Source: a virus
Virus record (IMG/VR): IMGVR_UViG_3300008122_000002
Span: 1-49,972 of that record
Length of the DNA: 49,972 bases
Strand: one strand, 5' to 3'
Part shown: positions 1-7,306 of the stretch, piece after piece
Layout: each line of letters opens with the position of its first letter
How positions within the stretch are numbered: the first letter of the stretch is position 1
The notes under the pieces: model-generated
Told to the model about the DNA's origin: nothing
The model's input: only the letters and a program-made list of their open reading frames with translations
The model's database searches: none
Translations under genes and position numbers: made by a program

Positions 1-767
1 TTCGTGTACGTCGCGCCCTGGTAAATGTATTTTTCATCGACGACCGGCGCGGGCGGTACGAGGAGATCATGTGCCGGGGGCGGCGGGGCGCTCGGAGTCG
101 GTGCTGGTGCCGGGGCTGCGGGCGGCATCGGTGCGGGACGGGCTGCCACAGGTGCACCAGCTTGGTTTGCCGCACCGTTGACAACCTGACCACCTTGCAG
201 ACCGGCAAACGCTGCTGCGGCGTTGAACGCGCCCTCGCTGATGATCTCCTCACCGGCTTCTGCGAACATCAGACCGTCAATGTTCTGATACATGCCCGCA
301 TTGGTCTTAACCGTTGCCGCCCCGTTGAACTTGCATGAACCTGCAACGTAGAACCAGTCACCACGCTTGACGGCGGTCGGGTTGATGATCGGGCTATAGT
401 TACCATCCACAATCTTGACCGCACCCATTGCTTTGTAGCGGGTGAACTTGATCAACATGTGACCGGCAGGGCGCGACGCTTTGCCGAGCTTCTGCGGATC
501 GTCCGGTGCGTCGCAGTCCTCGATCTTCCAGTTGAAACCAGCCTGACCACACAGCGCCTGACCGCAGCGAGCATCACCAGCCGCCTCGCCAAACATCGTG
601 GCGTAAATCTCATCCCATGCCGCGCCCTTCGGCACTGCGAACGCCATGAACCAGTGATGCTTCGACTCGTCCAGCAGCGGCTGACCAGCGTGGTCTTTGG
701 TGTTCAGCTCGAACGGGCTACCCATTACCAGGCGGGCTTTGAAGGGTTTGTACTGTGCCATTTTCAT
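1..767 (-). CDS. ssDNA-binding protein, DUF2815 family (3' end off the window)
   Basis: The visible 255 codons match the DUF2815 family, a T7 gp2.5-like single-stranded DNA-binding protein that normally travels with a DUF2800 nuclease and the phage replicase. It opens MKMAQYKPFKARLVMGSPFEL and has an OB-fold-like body of about 165 residues (WKIEDCD, KFTRYKAMGAVKIVDGNY, GDWFYVAGSCKFNG). A Pro/Ala-rich tail follows, ending ...EKYIYQGATYT at the window edge, so the C-terminus is missing. The ATG at 767 overlaps the TGA of the upstream nuclease gene (ATGA), so the two are translationally coupled. An ACACGGAGATAA ribosome site precedes it; a second in-frame ATG at 761 has more usual spacing. Family assignment is from recognised sequence; the ssDNA-binding role is family knowledge. 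Confidence 0.85.
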   Translation of the reverse strand, partial: MKMAQYKPFKARLVMGSPFELNTKDHAGQPLLDESKHHWFMAFAVPKGAAWDEIYATMFGEAAGDARCGQALCGQAGFNWKIEDCDAPDDPQKLGKASRPAGHMLIKFTRYKAMGAVKIVDGNYSPIINPTAVKRGDWFYVAGSCKFNGAATVKTNAGMYQNIDGLMFAEAGEEIISEGAFNAAAAFAGLQGGQVVNGAANQAGAPVAARPAPMPPAAPAPAPTPSAPPPPAHDLLVPPAPVVDEKYIYQGATYT

Positions 768-1873
768 TTATCTCCGTGTTGGAACATCTGTTTAACGTCT
801 ACCTCAACCAACTTAGCGCCGGTTGATGGTGTCTCACTGTACGCTTTGATGACGGTTTCGTCAATACCTTTTTTACGAAGTTGCGCGGGGGTGTCGAGTT
901 CAACCGGCTTGCGCACGTCCACGCCCATCAGGTCGCCCATCATGATGACCTGTTCGACCGGTACGTCTTTGCGCCAGCGCTCGCGCCCCTTCCCGTGCTT
1001 GACGGTGTAGAATGCCACGTCGCCACCCTGCTGGATCTCATGGAGCGCTTGCTCTTCCAGGCCGGACAAGCGGTACTCAAGCGCACGCTGGGCGCGCTGC
1101 AAGATCTTCAACTCCATGCCCAACTCTTGACCGCTGAGCGAATGCGTTTCGAGCGATGCCTCGTAGTCGATCCCCTCGAACGCAACGCGCTGCAACGTCT
1201 CGCAATGCGCGCGGGCGGTACAGCGCTTGCAATGTGTACCGGTGCGACACTGTGGCGCGTCCCCGATAACCTGTGGGATTGCATCAATGACGCGCTGTTC
1301 GACCTCACGGAACTGTTCGCCGGTCATCGACCAGGTGCGGATCGCCCCTTCGCTGGTGTAACAGCGCGGCTGTACGATGCGGAGGTTGATTTTGGAGACG
1401 ACATTCCACGAATGGTAATGCAACCACCCTGATGCGTACAGAACCAACTGCCAGTTTTCAAACGCAGGTACAAACGTGTGTCCGGACTTGAAATCCCACA
1501 CGTTCAGCGTCGCAGTCTCGGTGTCATAGAACCACGCGTCACACACACCGACCCAGTCGAGTAGGATATGACTCAACGATGTATGACACTCTACGGATGC
1601 ACCATTCCCCGCCACGCTGCACACGTCATTGACGTACACCATTGCAACGTCGATCAGATCCGGCGTGATGACGATCCCATCGCGTGACAGGGTGTTGACG
1701 ATTGATTCGGGCGTCTCGCCGTTAAGCACACGCTGGGCAGCCTCATGACACGCCCGCCCCTCTAGACGCGATGCGGGCGGATCACCAGGAACGCCACGGT
1801 GACGCCGTTGCGCTTGAAACGAACCGTGGCACGCCATCCATTGGTTGGCGCTAGATACGGGTGGGTTGGTCAT
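764..1873 (-). CDS. RecB/Cas4-like PD-(D/E)XK nuclease, DUF2800 family
   Basis: A 369-residue DUF2800 protein. The nuclease core is readable: an early cysteine (C15), an LEGRACHE motif (E39/H43), D112 in VGVCDAWF, the D-x-K motif VWDFKSG (D127, K129) and the Q of WQLVLYA (Q142). A C-terminal cysteine cluster (C209, C215, C218, C224) together with C15 fits the 4Fe-4S pin of the RecB/AddB/Cas4 type. The C-terminal third (RERWRKDVP, ELDTPAQLRKKGI) is typical of DUF2800. The family is a presumed replication or recombination exonuclease, usually encoded next to the DUF2815 ssDNA-binding protein as here. The start at 1873 overlaps the upstream stop by ATGA, and its own stop overlaps the ssDNA-binding gene. 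Confidence 0.88.
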   Translation of the reverse strand: MTNPPVSSANQWMACHGSFQAQRRHRGVPGDPPASRLEGRACHEAAQRVLNGETPESIVNTLSRDGIVITPDLIDVAMVYVNDVCSVAGNGASVECHTSLSHILLDWVGVCDAWFYDTETATLNVWDFKSGHTFVPAFENWQLVLYASGWLHYHSWNVVSKINLRIVQPRCYTSEGAIRTWSMTGEQFREVEQRVIDAIPQVIGDAPQCRTGTHCKRCTARAHCETLQRVAFEGIDYEASLETHSLSGQELGMELKILQRAQRALEYRLSGLEEQALHEIQQGGDVAFYTVKHGKGRERWRKDVPVEQVIMMGDLMGVDVRKPVELDTPAQLRKKGIDETVIKAYSETPSTGAKLVEVDVKQMFQHGDK

Positions 1874-2145
1874 TTACGAATAGCCCCTGTCGCATAGTCG
1901 AAGTCCATATTGCGCAACTTTGCGAGCTGCTTCTCGAGGCTGGCAATTTTCCGGTCACGCATGGAGCGAGCCACAACTATTGCACTCTCCATGTCGAAAC
2001 TAAACTCTCGTCCCGCTATCAGATGTTGGGGGAACGTATCGTTGCCCAACTTCCCGAAAAATCGCTCACCGTTGACCGCGCTGTCGGACACATCGTGAAT
2101 CTCAATACCCTGTGTCAGTGCGTACTTTGTAACGTGGATTCTCAT
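1870..2145 (-). CDS. hypothetical protein, 91 aa
   Basis: Not recognised. The N-terminal half looks like a small beta-rich fold (MRIHVTKYALTQGIEIHDV...). The C-terminal third is a short amphipathic helix (RDRKIASLEKQLAKLRNM) that could be a coiled coil. It is real because it is locked by ATGA overlaps to DUF551-like 2142-2333 upstream and to the DUF2800 nuclease downstream. Its position suggests an accessory role in the early/replication operon, but no function can be assigned. Confidence 0.75.
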   Translation of the reverse strand: MRIHVTKYALTQGIEIHDVSDSAVNGERFFGKLGNDTFPQHLIAGREFSFDMESAIVVARSMRDRKIASLEKQLAKLRNMDFDYATGAIRK

Positions 2146-2333
2146 TGCGGTTTCTCCGGTAGTTCCATCCAGTGGGTTACACGGGGATCATGCCATCTAT
2201 CTGTATCCGTAGGGTCAACCCATACCTGCCTAATTACGTTGTACCATCCGACACTGCATTCACCGTCTACCAGTATCAATACATCTCGATCTGTATCCGG
2301 TGGTGTATCCACGCTGATCCATTGCGACATCAT
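2142..2333 (-). CDS. DUF551-like small protein, 63 aa
   Basis: Short protein with the DUF551 pattern common in phages: W-I-S-V near the N-terminus, P-x-D-x-D-x-V-L-I, then a conserved end T-H-W-M-E-L-P-E-K-P. Function unknown for the family. The start (two adjacent ATGs, 2333 and 2330) overlaps the stop of the 257-aa gene upstream, and its stop overlaps the next start, so it is a middle cistron of a tightly coupled leftward operon. Confidence 0.8.
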   Translation of the reverse strand: MMSQWISVDTPPDTDRDVLILVDGECSVGWYNVIRQVWVDPTDTDRWHDPRVTHWMELPEKPQ

Positions 2334-3103
2334 AGCACCCCCTTCAGTGCAGCATGCACTTGTGGAATCAGATCCGGACGCTGGTTGAGCTGTACCAGGG
2401 TTTGCAGACCGTTAGTCGCCAGCACCGCGTCGATCTTTGCGACCTGTTCCGCCCGTGCATCGTCATTCGCTACGGCGTGACTGGTGATCCACACCATCAA
2501 CTGCTGGAACGACATGGGCAGGCTGTCGGATACCGGTGCGGGCGGTACGACGACGGGCGGAAGAGGTGCGGCGACCACGACGGGCGGGGGTGGTACAAAT
2601 GCTGCAACCGGGACACTCATCAACGCTTTCAACTCGGCGCGCACGGTGTCCTGATACGTTGCCCACTCTTCCGCTTCCATGTCGGACGGCTTACGACGCG
2701 AGCGCCACGTCCCATCGGCGTTGAGCGCCTTGCTGTCAGCGTGAATGCGGGCATCCCACGGATAGCCGGCGCTGTCCTGGTCGGGTGCTACGTAGACGGG
2801 CGGGGGTGGTACCTGTTCAGTAAATGCCGGAACGATGCCCTCGCTGAACCCTTTGATGAATTCCGGATCGTCCACGCTTGGATTTCCTGCGGGTGATACA
2901 ACCTCGCTAACGGTCGGTGCAACATTCTCGGTAATACCGATATCGATGCGTTCATTTACAATGTGTCCAACCAGCTTGGTCACAACCTTATCGACCTTTT
3001 CACTGCTCATTCCTTCACCCTCTGCGGCAATGCGCAACAGCGCTTCGGCCATGACGCGCATTGCGAACTTGTCGTTGCTGGGGACAGTGATACTGATGGT
3101 CAT
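2330..3103 (-). CDS. hypothetical protein with PWDARIH module, 257 aa
   Basis: The N-terminus MTISITVPSND is followed by an alpha-helical segment, a Pro-rich linker (VPPPPVYVAP), a conserved module DSAGYPWDARIHADSKALNADG with WRSRRKP after it (about residues 112-143), a second Pro/Val-rich linker and a C-terminal helical domain (FQQLMVWITSHAVANDD...). The PWDARIH module is known from many phage early proteins but has no assigned function. A variant also lies near the C-terminus of the DNA polymerase in this window (47823-49955), which hints at a shared partner in the replication apparatus (inference). Preceded by an AGGAG site at proper distance; the stop overlaps the DUF551-like start. Confidence 0.75.
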   Translation of the reverse strand: MTISITVPSNDKFAMRVMAEALLRIAAEGEGMSSEKVDKVVTKLVGHIVNERIDIGITENVAPTVSEVVSPAGNPSVDDPEFIKGFSEGIVPAFTEQVPPPPVYVAPDQDSAGYPWDARIHADSKALNADGTWRSRRKPSDMEAEEWATYQDTVRAELKALMSVPVAAFVPPPPVVVAAPLPPVVVPPAPVSDSLPMSFQQLMVWITSHAVANDDARAEQVAKIDAVLATNGLQTLVQLNQRPDLIPQVHAALKGVL

Positions 3104-3108
3104 GTTTG

Positions 3109-3309
3109 TTACTCCTGAGTGACGTTAGGTTGATTGTCGGTATCGACTACTTTTCCGTCGCGCAAGTCAATGATGCACTCGACGGTCGTAATGGGGGTGA
3201 TTGTGTGGACAGTCATTGTGATGTCATCGATGTCATGTCTGAATCCCGATGATGCAGCATCACACACGACTATCTCGTCAGTACTTGGGACAGTGATATT
3301 GATGGTCAT
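3109..3309 (-). CDS. hypothetical protein, 66 aa; first gene of leftward early operon
   Basis: Small protein beginning MTINITVPSTDE, almost the same first residues as the next gene (MTISITVPSND), then a short beta-rich body (ITMTVHTITPITTVECIIDLRDGKVV). The start at 3309 is chosen over an upstream in-frame ATG because ACACGGAG lies at the right distance and because the upstream ATG would lie beyond the promoter at 3343-3371. It is the first cistron after the divergent promoter region. Function unknown. Confidence 0.7.
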   Translation of the reverse strand: MTINITVPSTDEIVVCDAASSGFRHDIDDITMTVHTITPITTVECIIDLRDGKVVDTDNQPNVTQE

Positions 3310-3342
3310 CTTTGTTACTCCGTGTTTTGTTGGGGTGGTCGA

Positions 3343-3371
3343 ATCATCGCACCGCTTGACGCGACTGTCAA
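3343..3371 (-). promoter_or_regulatory. leftward early promoter with TTGAC-N6-GTCAA operator
   Basis: Read leftward: -35 TTGACA (3371-3366), 17-bp spacer, -10 GATGAT (3348-3343). The -35 region is one arm of TTGAC-AGTCGC-GTCAA. It drives 3109-3309 and the downstream replication operon, and shares its operator with the rightward promoter at 3356-3384. Confidence 0.65.
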
Positions 3372-3384
3372 CAAGAAATATCAT
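3356..3384 (+). promoter_or_regulatory. rightward early promoter, overlapping the leftward one
   Basis: TTGACG (3356-3361), 17-bp spacer, TATCAT (3379-3384). The spacer contains GTCAA, forming TTGAC-GCGACT-GTCAA with the -35 box. The same palindrome supplies the -35 box of the leftward promoter, so one bound protein could shut off both operons. Confidence 0.7.
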
Positions 3385-3419
3385 GCATTCACATCAACGA
3401 CACGCGGAGAGCGAAAGAT

Positions 3420-3791
3420 ATGGAGTATTTGTATAGAGCGTTTGACGATTACAGGTTCACGAGTTTCGACAGCACCATACAACGGGTATCGGTCAAAAGA
3501 TTCCCAATCGTTAAGCACACCAGGTGTGGTGCATGGATTGAGACAGGTGCGCCGAAACATCGATTCGTAAACCTTACCACGGCATATAAACAGTACGCTT
3601 CCGAGACCGTCGAAGATGCTGTCGAACAATACCGGAAGCGCAGGATTCGACAGTTGAGAATCCTGCACGGACAACTTGCACGCGCCGAGGAATATCTACG
3701 ACTAGCGGACAACATCGTTAAAGATGACTCGCACGGTGCACTGGATGTCTACGACGTGTGTGTCTACTTTACCACGGAGAGCGAATCATGA
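3420..3791 (+). CDS. hypothetical phage protein, 123 aa
   Basis: First gene of the rightward early operon. The middle contains a pattern seen in several phage proteins of unknown function: KHTRCGAWIE, FVNLTTAYKQYASETVEDA, then a basic helix (QYRKRRIRQLRILHGQLARAEEYL) that probably forms a coiled coil. Start at 3420 is supported by GCGGAGA about 10 bases upstream and the promoter at 3356-3384. The stop overlaps the next start (ATGA). Function unknown. Confidence 0.75.
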   Translation: MEYLYRAFDDYRFTSFDSTIQRVSVKRFPIVKHTRCGAWIETGAPKHRFVNLTTAYKQYASETVEDAVEQYRKRRIRQLRILHGQLARAEEYLRLADNIVKDDSHGALDVYDVCVYFTTESES

Positions 3792-4069
3792 TCACACTGA
3801 TCGAGTTTTACAAGCACCCCGAGCAGTGCCTCCAGTATCACGGAGACGTGACGGAAGACACTATCGAGGCGCTGGAAGAGTTGGAGGGGTTGAGGAAAGA
3901 GGTGGCGCGGTTACGCGTGCCGGAAGGGTGGAAGATTGTACCGGTTGAGCCGACGTATAAGATGCTTGATGTGGCACTGGATGCACTGGACCAATATGGG
4001 GATAGTCTGCGAATTACTTATGAGGTAATGGTCAGCGCCGCACCTAGTCCCGAGGATGTCGCGCGATGA
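3788..4069 (+). CDS. hypothetical phage protein, 93 aa
   Basis: Start at 3788 is fixed by ATGA overlap with the upstream stop and a CACGGAGAG ribosome site. The N-terminal part is acidic and helical (DVTEDTIEALEELEGLRKEVARL). The C-terminal part (PEGWKIVPVEPTYKMLDVAL... YEVMVSAAPSPED) follows the P-E-G-W...M-x-x-A-A-P pattern common in small phage proteins of unknown function. Stop overlaps the helicase start. No function assigned. Confidence 0.75.
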   Translation: MITLIEFYKHPEQCLQYHGDVTEDTIEALEELEGLRKEVARLRVPEGWKIVPVEPTYKMLDVALDALDQYGDSLRITYEVMVSAAPSPEDVAR

Positions 4070-5778
4070 CGCTTAACCGCACACTGATTGCCGACGCGAT
4101 CATCCGTCCGCAGTTGCGACCATATCAGCAGCAGGCGCGGGACGAGATCGACGCGGCGTGGCAGTCGGGTAGTCCAAACGTGCTTGCGGTGCTCCCGACC
4201 GGCGCAGGGAAGACCGTGCTGTTCAGCTCCATCATCGCCGACGAACCCGGCGCGTCTTGTGCCGTGGCGCATCGCCAGGAACTTGTCAGCCAGATGAGCA
4301 TGGCACTGGCGCGCAACCGTGTACGCCATCGGATCATCGGCCCACAAAAAGTCGTCAAGATGATTGTCCGTCTACACATGGAAGAAGTCGGGGCGAGCTA
4401 CTACGACCCGAACGCCCGTTGCGCGGTGGCCGGCGTTGATACGCTTGTGCGACGTGATGCACAACTTGCATCATGGCTGCCGACCGTCAAGCTATGGGTA
4501 ATGGACGAAGCGCATCACGTTCTCACGGCGAACAAGTGGGGAACGGCGGTACAGATGTTCCCCAACGCTCGCGGATTGGGCGTTACGGCCACACCTTGCC
4601 GCGCCGATGGTAATGGCCTCGGGCGTCACGCAGATGGTGTGTTCGATACGATGGTCATCGGCCCGACAATGCGCGACTTGATCGACATGGGGTTCTTGAC
4701 CGAGTATCGGATCTTCGCGCCGCCGAGTACGTTCCACCGTGAAGCAATTGCGGTCAGCGCGACAACTGGTGATTTCAATCTGGACTCCATGCGTAAGGCG
4801 GTTGCCGGGTCGTCACTTATCGCACCCGAAGGTAGAACGATTACCGGTGATATCGTGCAACATTACATCAGGATTGCATCGGGTAAACTCGGCGTTACAT
4901 TCGTCCCGGATATTGCAACGGCCACGGAGGTTGCTCAGCAGTTCAATAATGCGGGCGTACCAGCAATGGCACTGAGTTCCAAGACACCGGATGAAGAGCG
5001 TGCGAGAGTGCTGCGACAGTTTAAGCGTCGCGAGATCTTGCAACTGGTCAACGTGGATTTGTTCGGGGAGGGCTTCGATCTTCCGGCCATCGAAGTTGTG
5101 AGCATGGGTAGACCTACTCAAAGCTTTAGCCTCTTTTGTCAACAGTTCGGTAGAGCGCTAAGACTGCTAGACGGAAAGACTCACGCGATCATCATTGATC
5201 ATGTTGGGAATGTTGAATACATGGCTAAAACCCACGGGTTACCCGACAGCCCACAGCAGTGGTCACTTGATCGACGTGAGAAACGTAGCACCGGCAAGAG
5301 TGATGCACCAGCGGTACGCACATGCATTAAGTGTACGGCGGTATACGAGCGTTACATGGACGCCTGCCCGTTCTGCGGTGAACCGATCCCCGTACCGGCA
5401 GCGCGTACCGGCCCCGAGTTTGTCGAAGGGGACTTGCACGAACTGGACGCCAGCACACTTGCACGGATGCGCGCAGATGTGGCGATGGTAGACATGGATA
5501 CCGAGGAATACCGCCAACACTTGCAAGCAAAACACGTCCCGCACCTGGGCGTGCTGGCCGGCGTGAAGCGTCACAAGTTGCAGCAGGAAGCAGTCGCAGC
5601 ACTACGGGACGCAATGGCACAGTGGGGCGGATACAAGCGTGCAGCAGGTCGCAGCGACTCGGAGATTTACCGAGAATTTTACTTGCGCTTCGGGATCGAT
5701 ATGTTATCGGCTCAAGCGCTCAAGACTGACGAAGCGGTTGCACTCTGTGACCGCGTGAATAGGGAGATGGTGGGATGA
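4066..5778 (+). CDS. SF2 DNA helicase (SSL2/UvsW-like) with C-terminal zinc ribbon
   Basis: 570 residues. RecA-like domain 1: Walker A PTGAGKT (44-50), DEAH box (147-150), motif III TATP (174-177). Domain 2: motif V DLFGEGFDLP (331-340) and motif VI QQFGRALR (359-366). A C4 zinc ribbon follows (C420, C423, C434, C437). The C-terminal 130 residues are helical and resemble those of other phage SF2 helicases. Likely role: ATP-driven strand separation or branch migration during phage DNA replication or recombination (family knowledge). It overlaps by ATGA with both neighbours, including the VRR-NUC nuclease downstream, a frequent pairing. Confidence 0.92.
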   Translation: MTLNRTLIADAIIRPQLRPYQQQARDEIDAAWQSGSPNVLAVLPTGAGKTVLFSSIIADEPGASCAVAHRQELVSQMSMALARNRVRHRIIGPQKVVKMIVRLHMEEVGASYYDPNARCAVAGVDTLVRRDAQLASWLPTVKLWVMDEAHHVLTANKWGTAVQMFPNARGLGVTATPCRADGNGLGRHADGVFDTMVIGPTMRDLIDMGFLTEYRIFAPPSTFHREAIAVSATTGDFNLDSMRKAVAGSSLIAPEGRTITGDIVQHYIRIASGKLGVTFVPDIATATEVAQQFNNAGVPAMALSSKTPDEERARVLRQFKRREILQLVNVDLFGEGFDLPAIEVVSMGRPTQSFSLFCQQFGRALRLLDGKTHAIIIDHVGNVEYMAKTHGLPDSPQQWSLDRREKRSTGKSDAPAVRTCIKCTAVYERYMDACPFCGEPIPVPAARTGPEFVEGDLHELDASTLARMRADVAMVDMDTEEYRQHLQAKHVPHLGVLAGVKRHKLQQEAVAALRDAMAQWGGYKRAAGRSDSEIYREFYLRFGIDMLSAQALKTDEAVALCDRVNREMVG

Positions 5779-6251
5779 ACCTCACACAATGGGCACATCG
5801 TCACGGTGTCACACCGCAGGCTATGAGCGAGTTACACCAACTATTCGGGATCAGCACCGATCCGACACGATGCACTGCTAAAGCGGGTAGCGAGGCAGCG
5901 GTACAGACTGTGATTCGTCTAGAAGCGTCACGACTTGGCATCCGTGTCTGGCGCAACAACGTAGGGGCGTGTAAAGACGAAACGGGGCGAGTCATCCGGT
6001 ACGGACTGTGTAACGACTCGGCGCAGATGAACAAAGCGATTAAGTCGAGCGACTTGGTGGGTATTCGTCCGGTCATCATCACGCAGGATCATGTCGGTCA
6101 CACTATCGGTCAATTCGTAGCGCGTGAAGTTAAGCGTCCGGGCTGGCGCTACACAGGCACGGATCGGGAAGTGGCGCAGCTCGCTTTCGGACAGCTGGTG
6201 TCGAGTATGGGCGGGGATTTCAAGTTTGCAACGGGGGAGGGGTCACGGTGA
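5775..6251 (+). CDS. VRR-NUC domain nuclease
   Basis: 158 residues. The VRR-NUC core starts around GSEAAVQTVIRLEASRLGIRVWRN. A catalytic-type D lies in KSSDLVGIRPVI, and an E-x-K motif in FVAREVKRPGW, followed by EVAQLAFGQLVSSMGG. VRR-NUC proteins are PD-(D/E)XK-fold nucleases acting on DNA structures; phage versions are often encoded with an SF2 helicase as here. Coupled by ATGA at both ends. Role in resolution or repair of replication intermediates is inferred. Confidence 0.88.
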   Translation: MNLTQWAHRHGVTPQAMSELHQLFGISTDPTRCTAKAGSEAAVQTVIRLEASRLGIRVWRNNVGACKDETGRVIRYGLCNDSAQMNKAIKSSDLVGIRPVIITQDHVGHTIGQFVAREVKRPGWRYTGTDREVAQLAFGQLVSSMGGDFKFATGEGSR

Positions 6252-6967
6252 AGAAGGCGGTATTTCTATACGATTACACGGGAATCATGGCGCAGCCGTG
6301 GTTGGATGACGGGTACGAGTGCTGGATCTTCGACGGTCAGCACGAACAGGGGATTACTCGCGAAGGGAACCTTGTAAAGGTCGGTATGTGGTTCTACGCG
6401 GATAAAGTCCAAGAGCACGCTGAAACGATCCGCAACATGGTGGGTGATGGTGTGACGTTCGTGTTCGGATTCCCAGAATGCACGCATCTTGCCGTATCCG
6501 GTGCGAGGCACTTTGCAGTTAAGTTGGCAAAGAATCCGCGAATCCAGGACGACGCCACGGAGCTTGCCAAACTGGTTGAACTGGTTGCTGCACAGTGGAA
6601 TTGTCCGTGGGGCGCTGAGAACCCTGTGTCGGTTCTGGCAACCAAGTGGCGCAAGCCGGATCACACCTTTCAACCGTATGAGTTCGGGGGATACCTGCCC
6701 GCCGATGACATGCACTCAACCCATCCGGAAATGATCAAACCCCGTGATGCGTACCCGAAAAAGACGTGTATCTGGTCGGGCGGCGGGTTCATAATGCCTG
6801 ACAAGCTTCCGGTCGCGGTTGATCCGGGTTATTCGAATCAATTTAAGAAGCTTGGTGGCAAGTCACTTCGCACCAAGAATATCCGCAGCGCTACGCCCAG
6901 GGGTTTCGCAATGGCGTGTTGGGTCGCTAACAGATTGACCCACTCGCCAAACACTGATAGAGTGTAG
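6248..6967 (+). CDS. DNA cytosine methyltransferase-like phage protein
   Basis: 239 residues. Features: an N-terminal strand KAVFLYDYTGIMAQPW, a Y-E-C-W-I-F-D-G-Q-H segment, and a loop FPECTHLAVSGARHF (from about residue 75) that resembles motif IV (P-C) of C5-cytosine methyltransferases, then WGAENPVSVL. It belongs to a phage family often annotated as DNA methyltransferase or Dcm-like; I cannot confirm a complete SAM site. The loop reads P-E-C rather than the canonical P-P-C. Coupled by ATGA to VRR-NUC upstream. The promoter for the next gene lies inside its 3' end. Could modify DNA to evade restriction (inference) or be a non-catalytic relative. Confidence 0.6.
   Translation: MKKAVFLYDYTGIMAQPWLDDGYECWIFDGQHEQGITREGNLVKVGMWFYADKVQEHAETIRNMVGDGVTFVFGFPECTHLAVSGARHFAVKLAKNPRIQDDATELAKLVELVAAQWNCPWGAENPVSVLATKWRKPDHTFQPYEFGGYLPADDMHSTHPEMIKPRDAYPKKTCIWSGGGFIMPDKLPVAVDPGYSNQFKKLGGKSLRTKNIRSATPRGFAMACWVANRLTHSPNTDRV
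6935..6963 (+). promoter_or_regulatory. promoter of the TetR-like gene, inside the 3' end of 6248-6967
   Basis: TTGACC (6935-6940), 17-bp spacer, TAGAGT (6958-6963). The operator half-site is degenerate here: TTGAC-CCACTC-GCCAA instead of GTCAA. Confidence 0.55.
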
Positions 6968-6994
6968 ACCGCTAACCCATCACATAGGAATACC

Positions 6995-7279
6995 ATGAAC
7001 CCGACCAAGCAATCTATCATTGACGCGGCGTACCAGATCGCCGATGAAAAAGGATTCACGCACGTCATGCGTGACGACGTAGCAACCCGTGCCGGTGTCG
7101 CATCCGGCAGCGTGAACTATTACTACTCCAACATGGACTCGCTACGCAGCGCCGTGATGCTGCGCGCTGTTGAGGAGGAGAATGTCCACATTATCGCCAT
7201 CGGACTGGCCGCCCGTCACCCTGTCGCAATGAGCGCACCGGAAGGGTTGCGACGTGCTGCGCTTGAGACACTGATGTAA
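6995..7279 (+). CDS. small TetR-type HTH DNA-binding protein, 94 aa
   Basis: Contains a clear TetR N-terminal helix-turn-helix: KQSIIDAAYQIADEKGFTHVMRDDVATRAGVASGSVNYYYSNMDSL (about residues 5-50), including the G-x-V-x-Y-Y-Y recognition region. It lacks the ~120-residue ligand/dimer domain of standard TetR proteins (~190-200 aa), so it is a DNA-binding domain with a short helical tail. It has its own promoter and an AGGAA ribosome site. It is the only obvious sequence-specific transcription factor in the window and therefore the best candidate for reading the TTGAC-N6-GTCAA palindromes (inference). Confidence 0.85.
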   Translation: MNPTKQSIIDAAYQIADEKGFTHVMRDDVATRAGVASGSVNYYYSNMDSLRSAVMLRAVEEENVHIIAIGLAARHPVAMSAPEGLRRAALETLM

Positions 7280-7306
7280 GCACCACACTACACGGAGAGA
7301 ATAATA

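Noticed and set aside
3381-3674. Leftward 97-codon frame opposite 3420-3791
   Set aside because: It would start inside the rightward gene and end between the two early promoters; the rightward frame has promoter, ribosome site and coupled neighbour.
4018-4379. Leftward open frames over the helicase start
   Set aside because: Antisense to conserved helicase motifs with no ribosome sites or promoter; shadow frames of GC-biased coding DNA.
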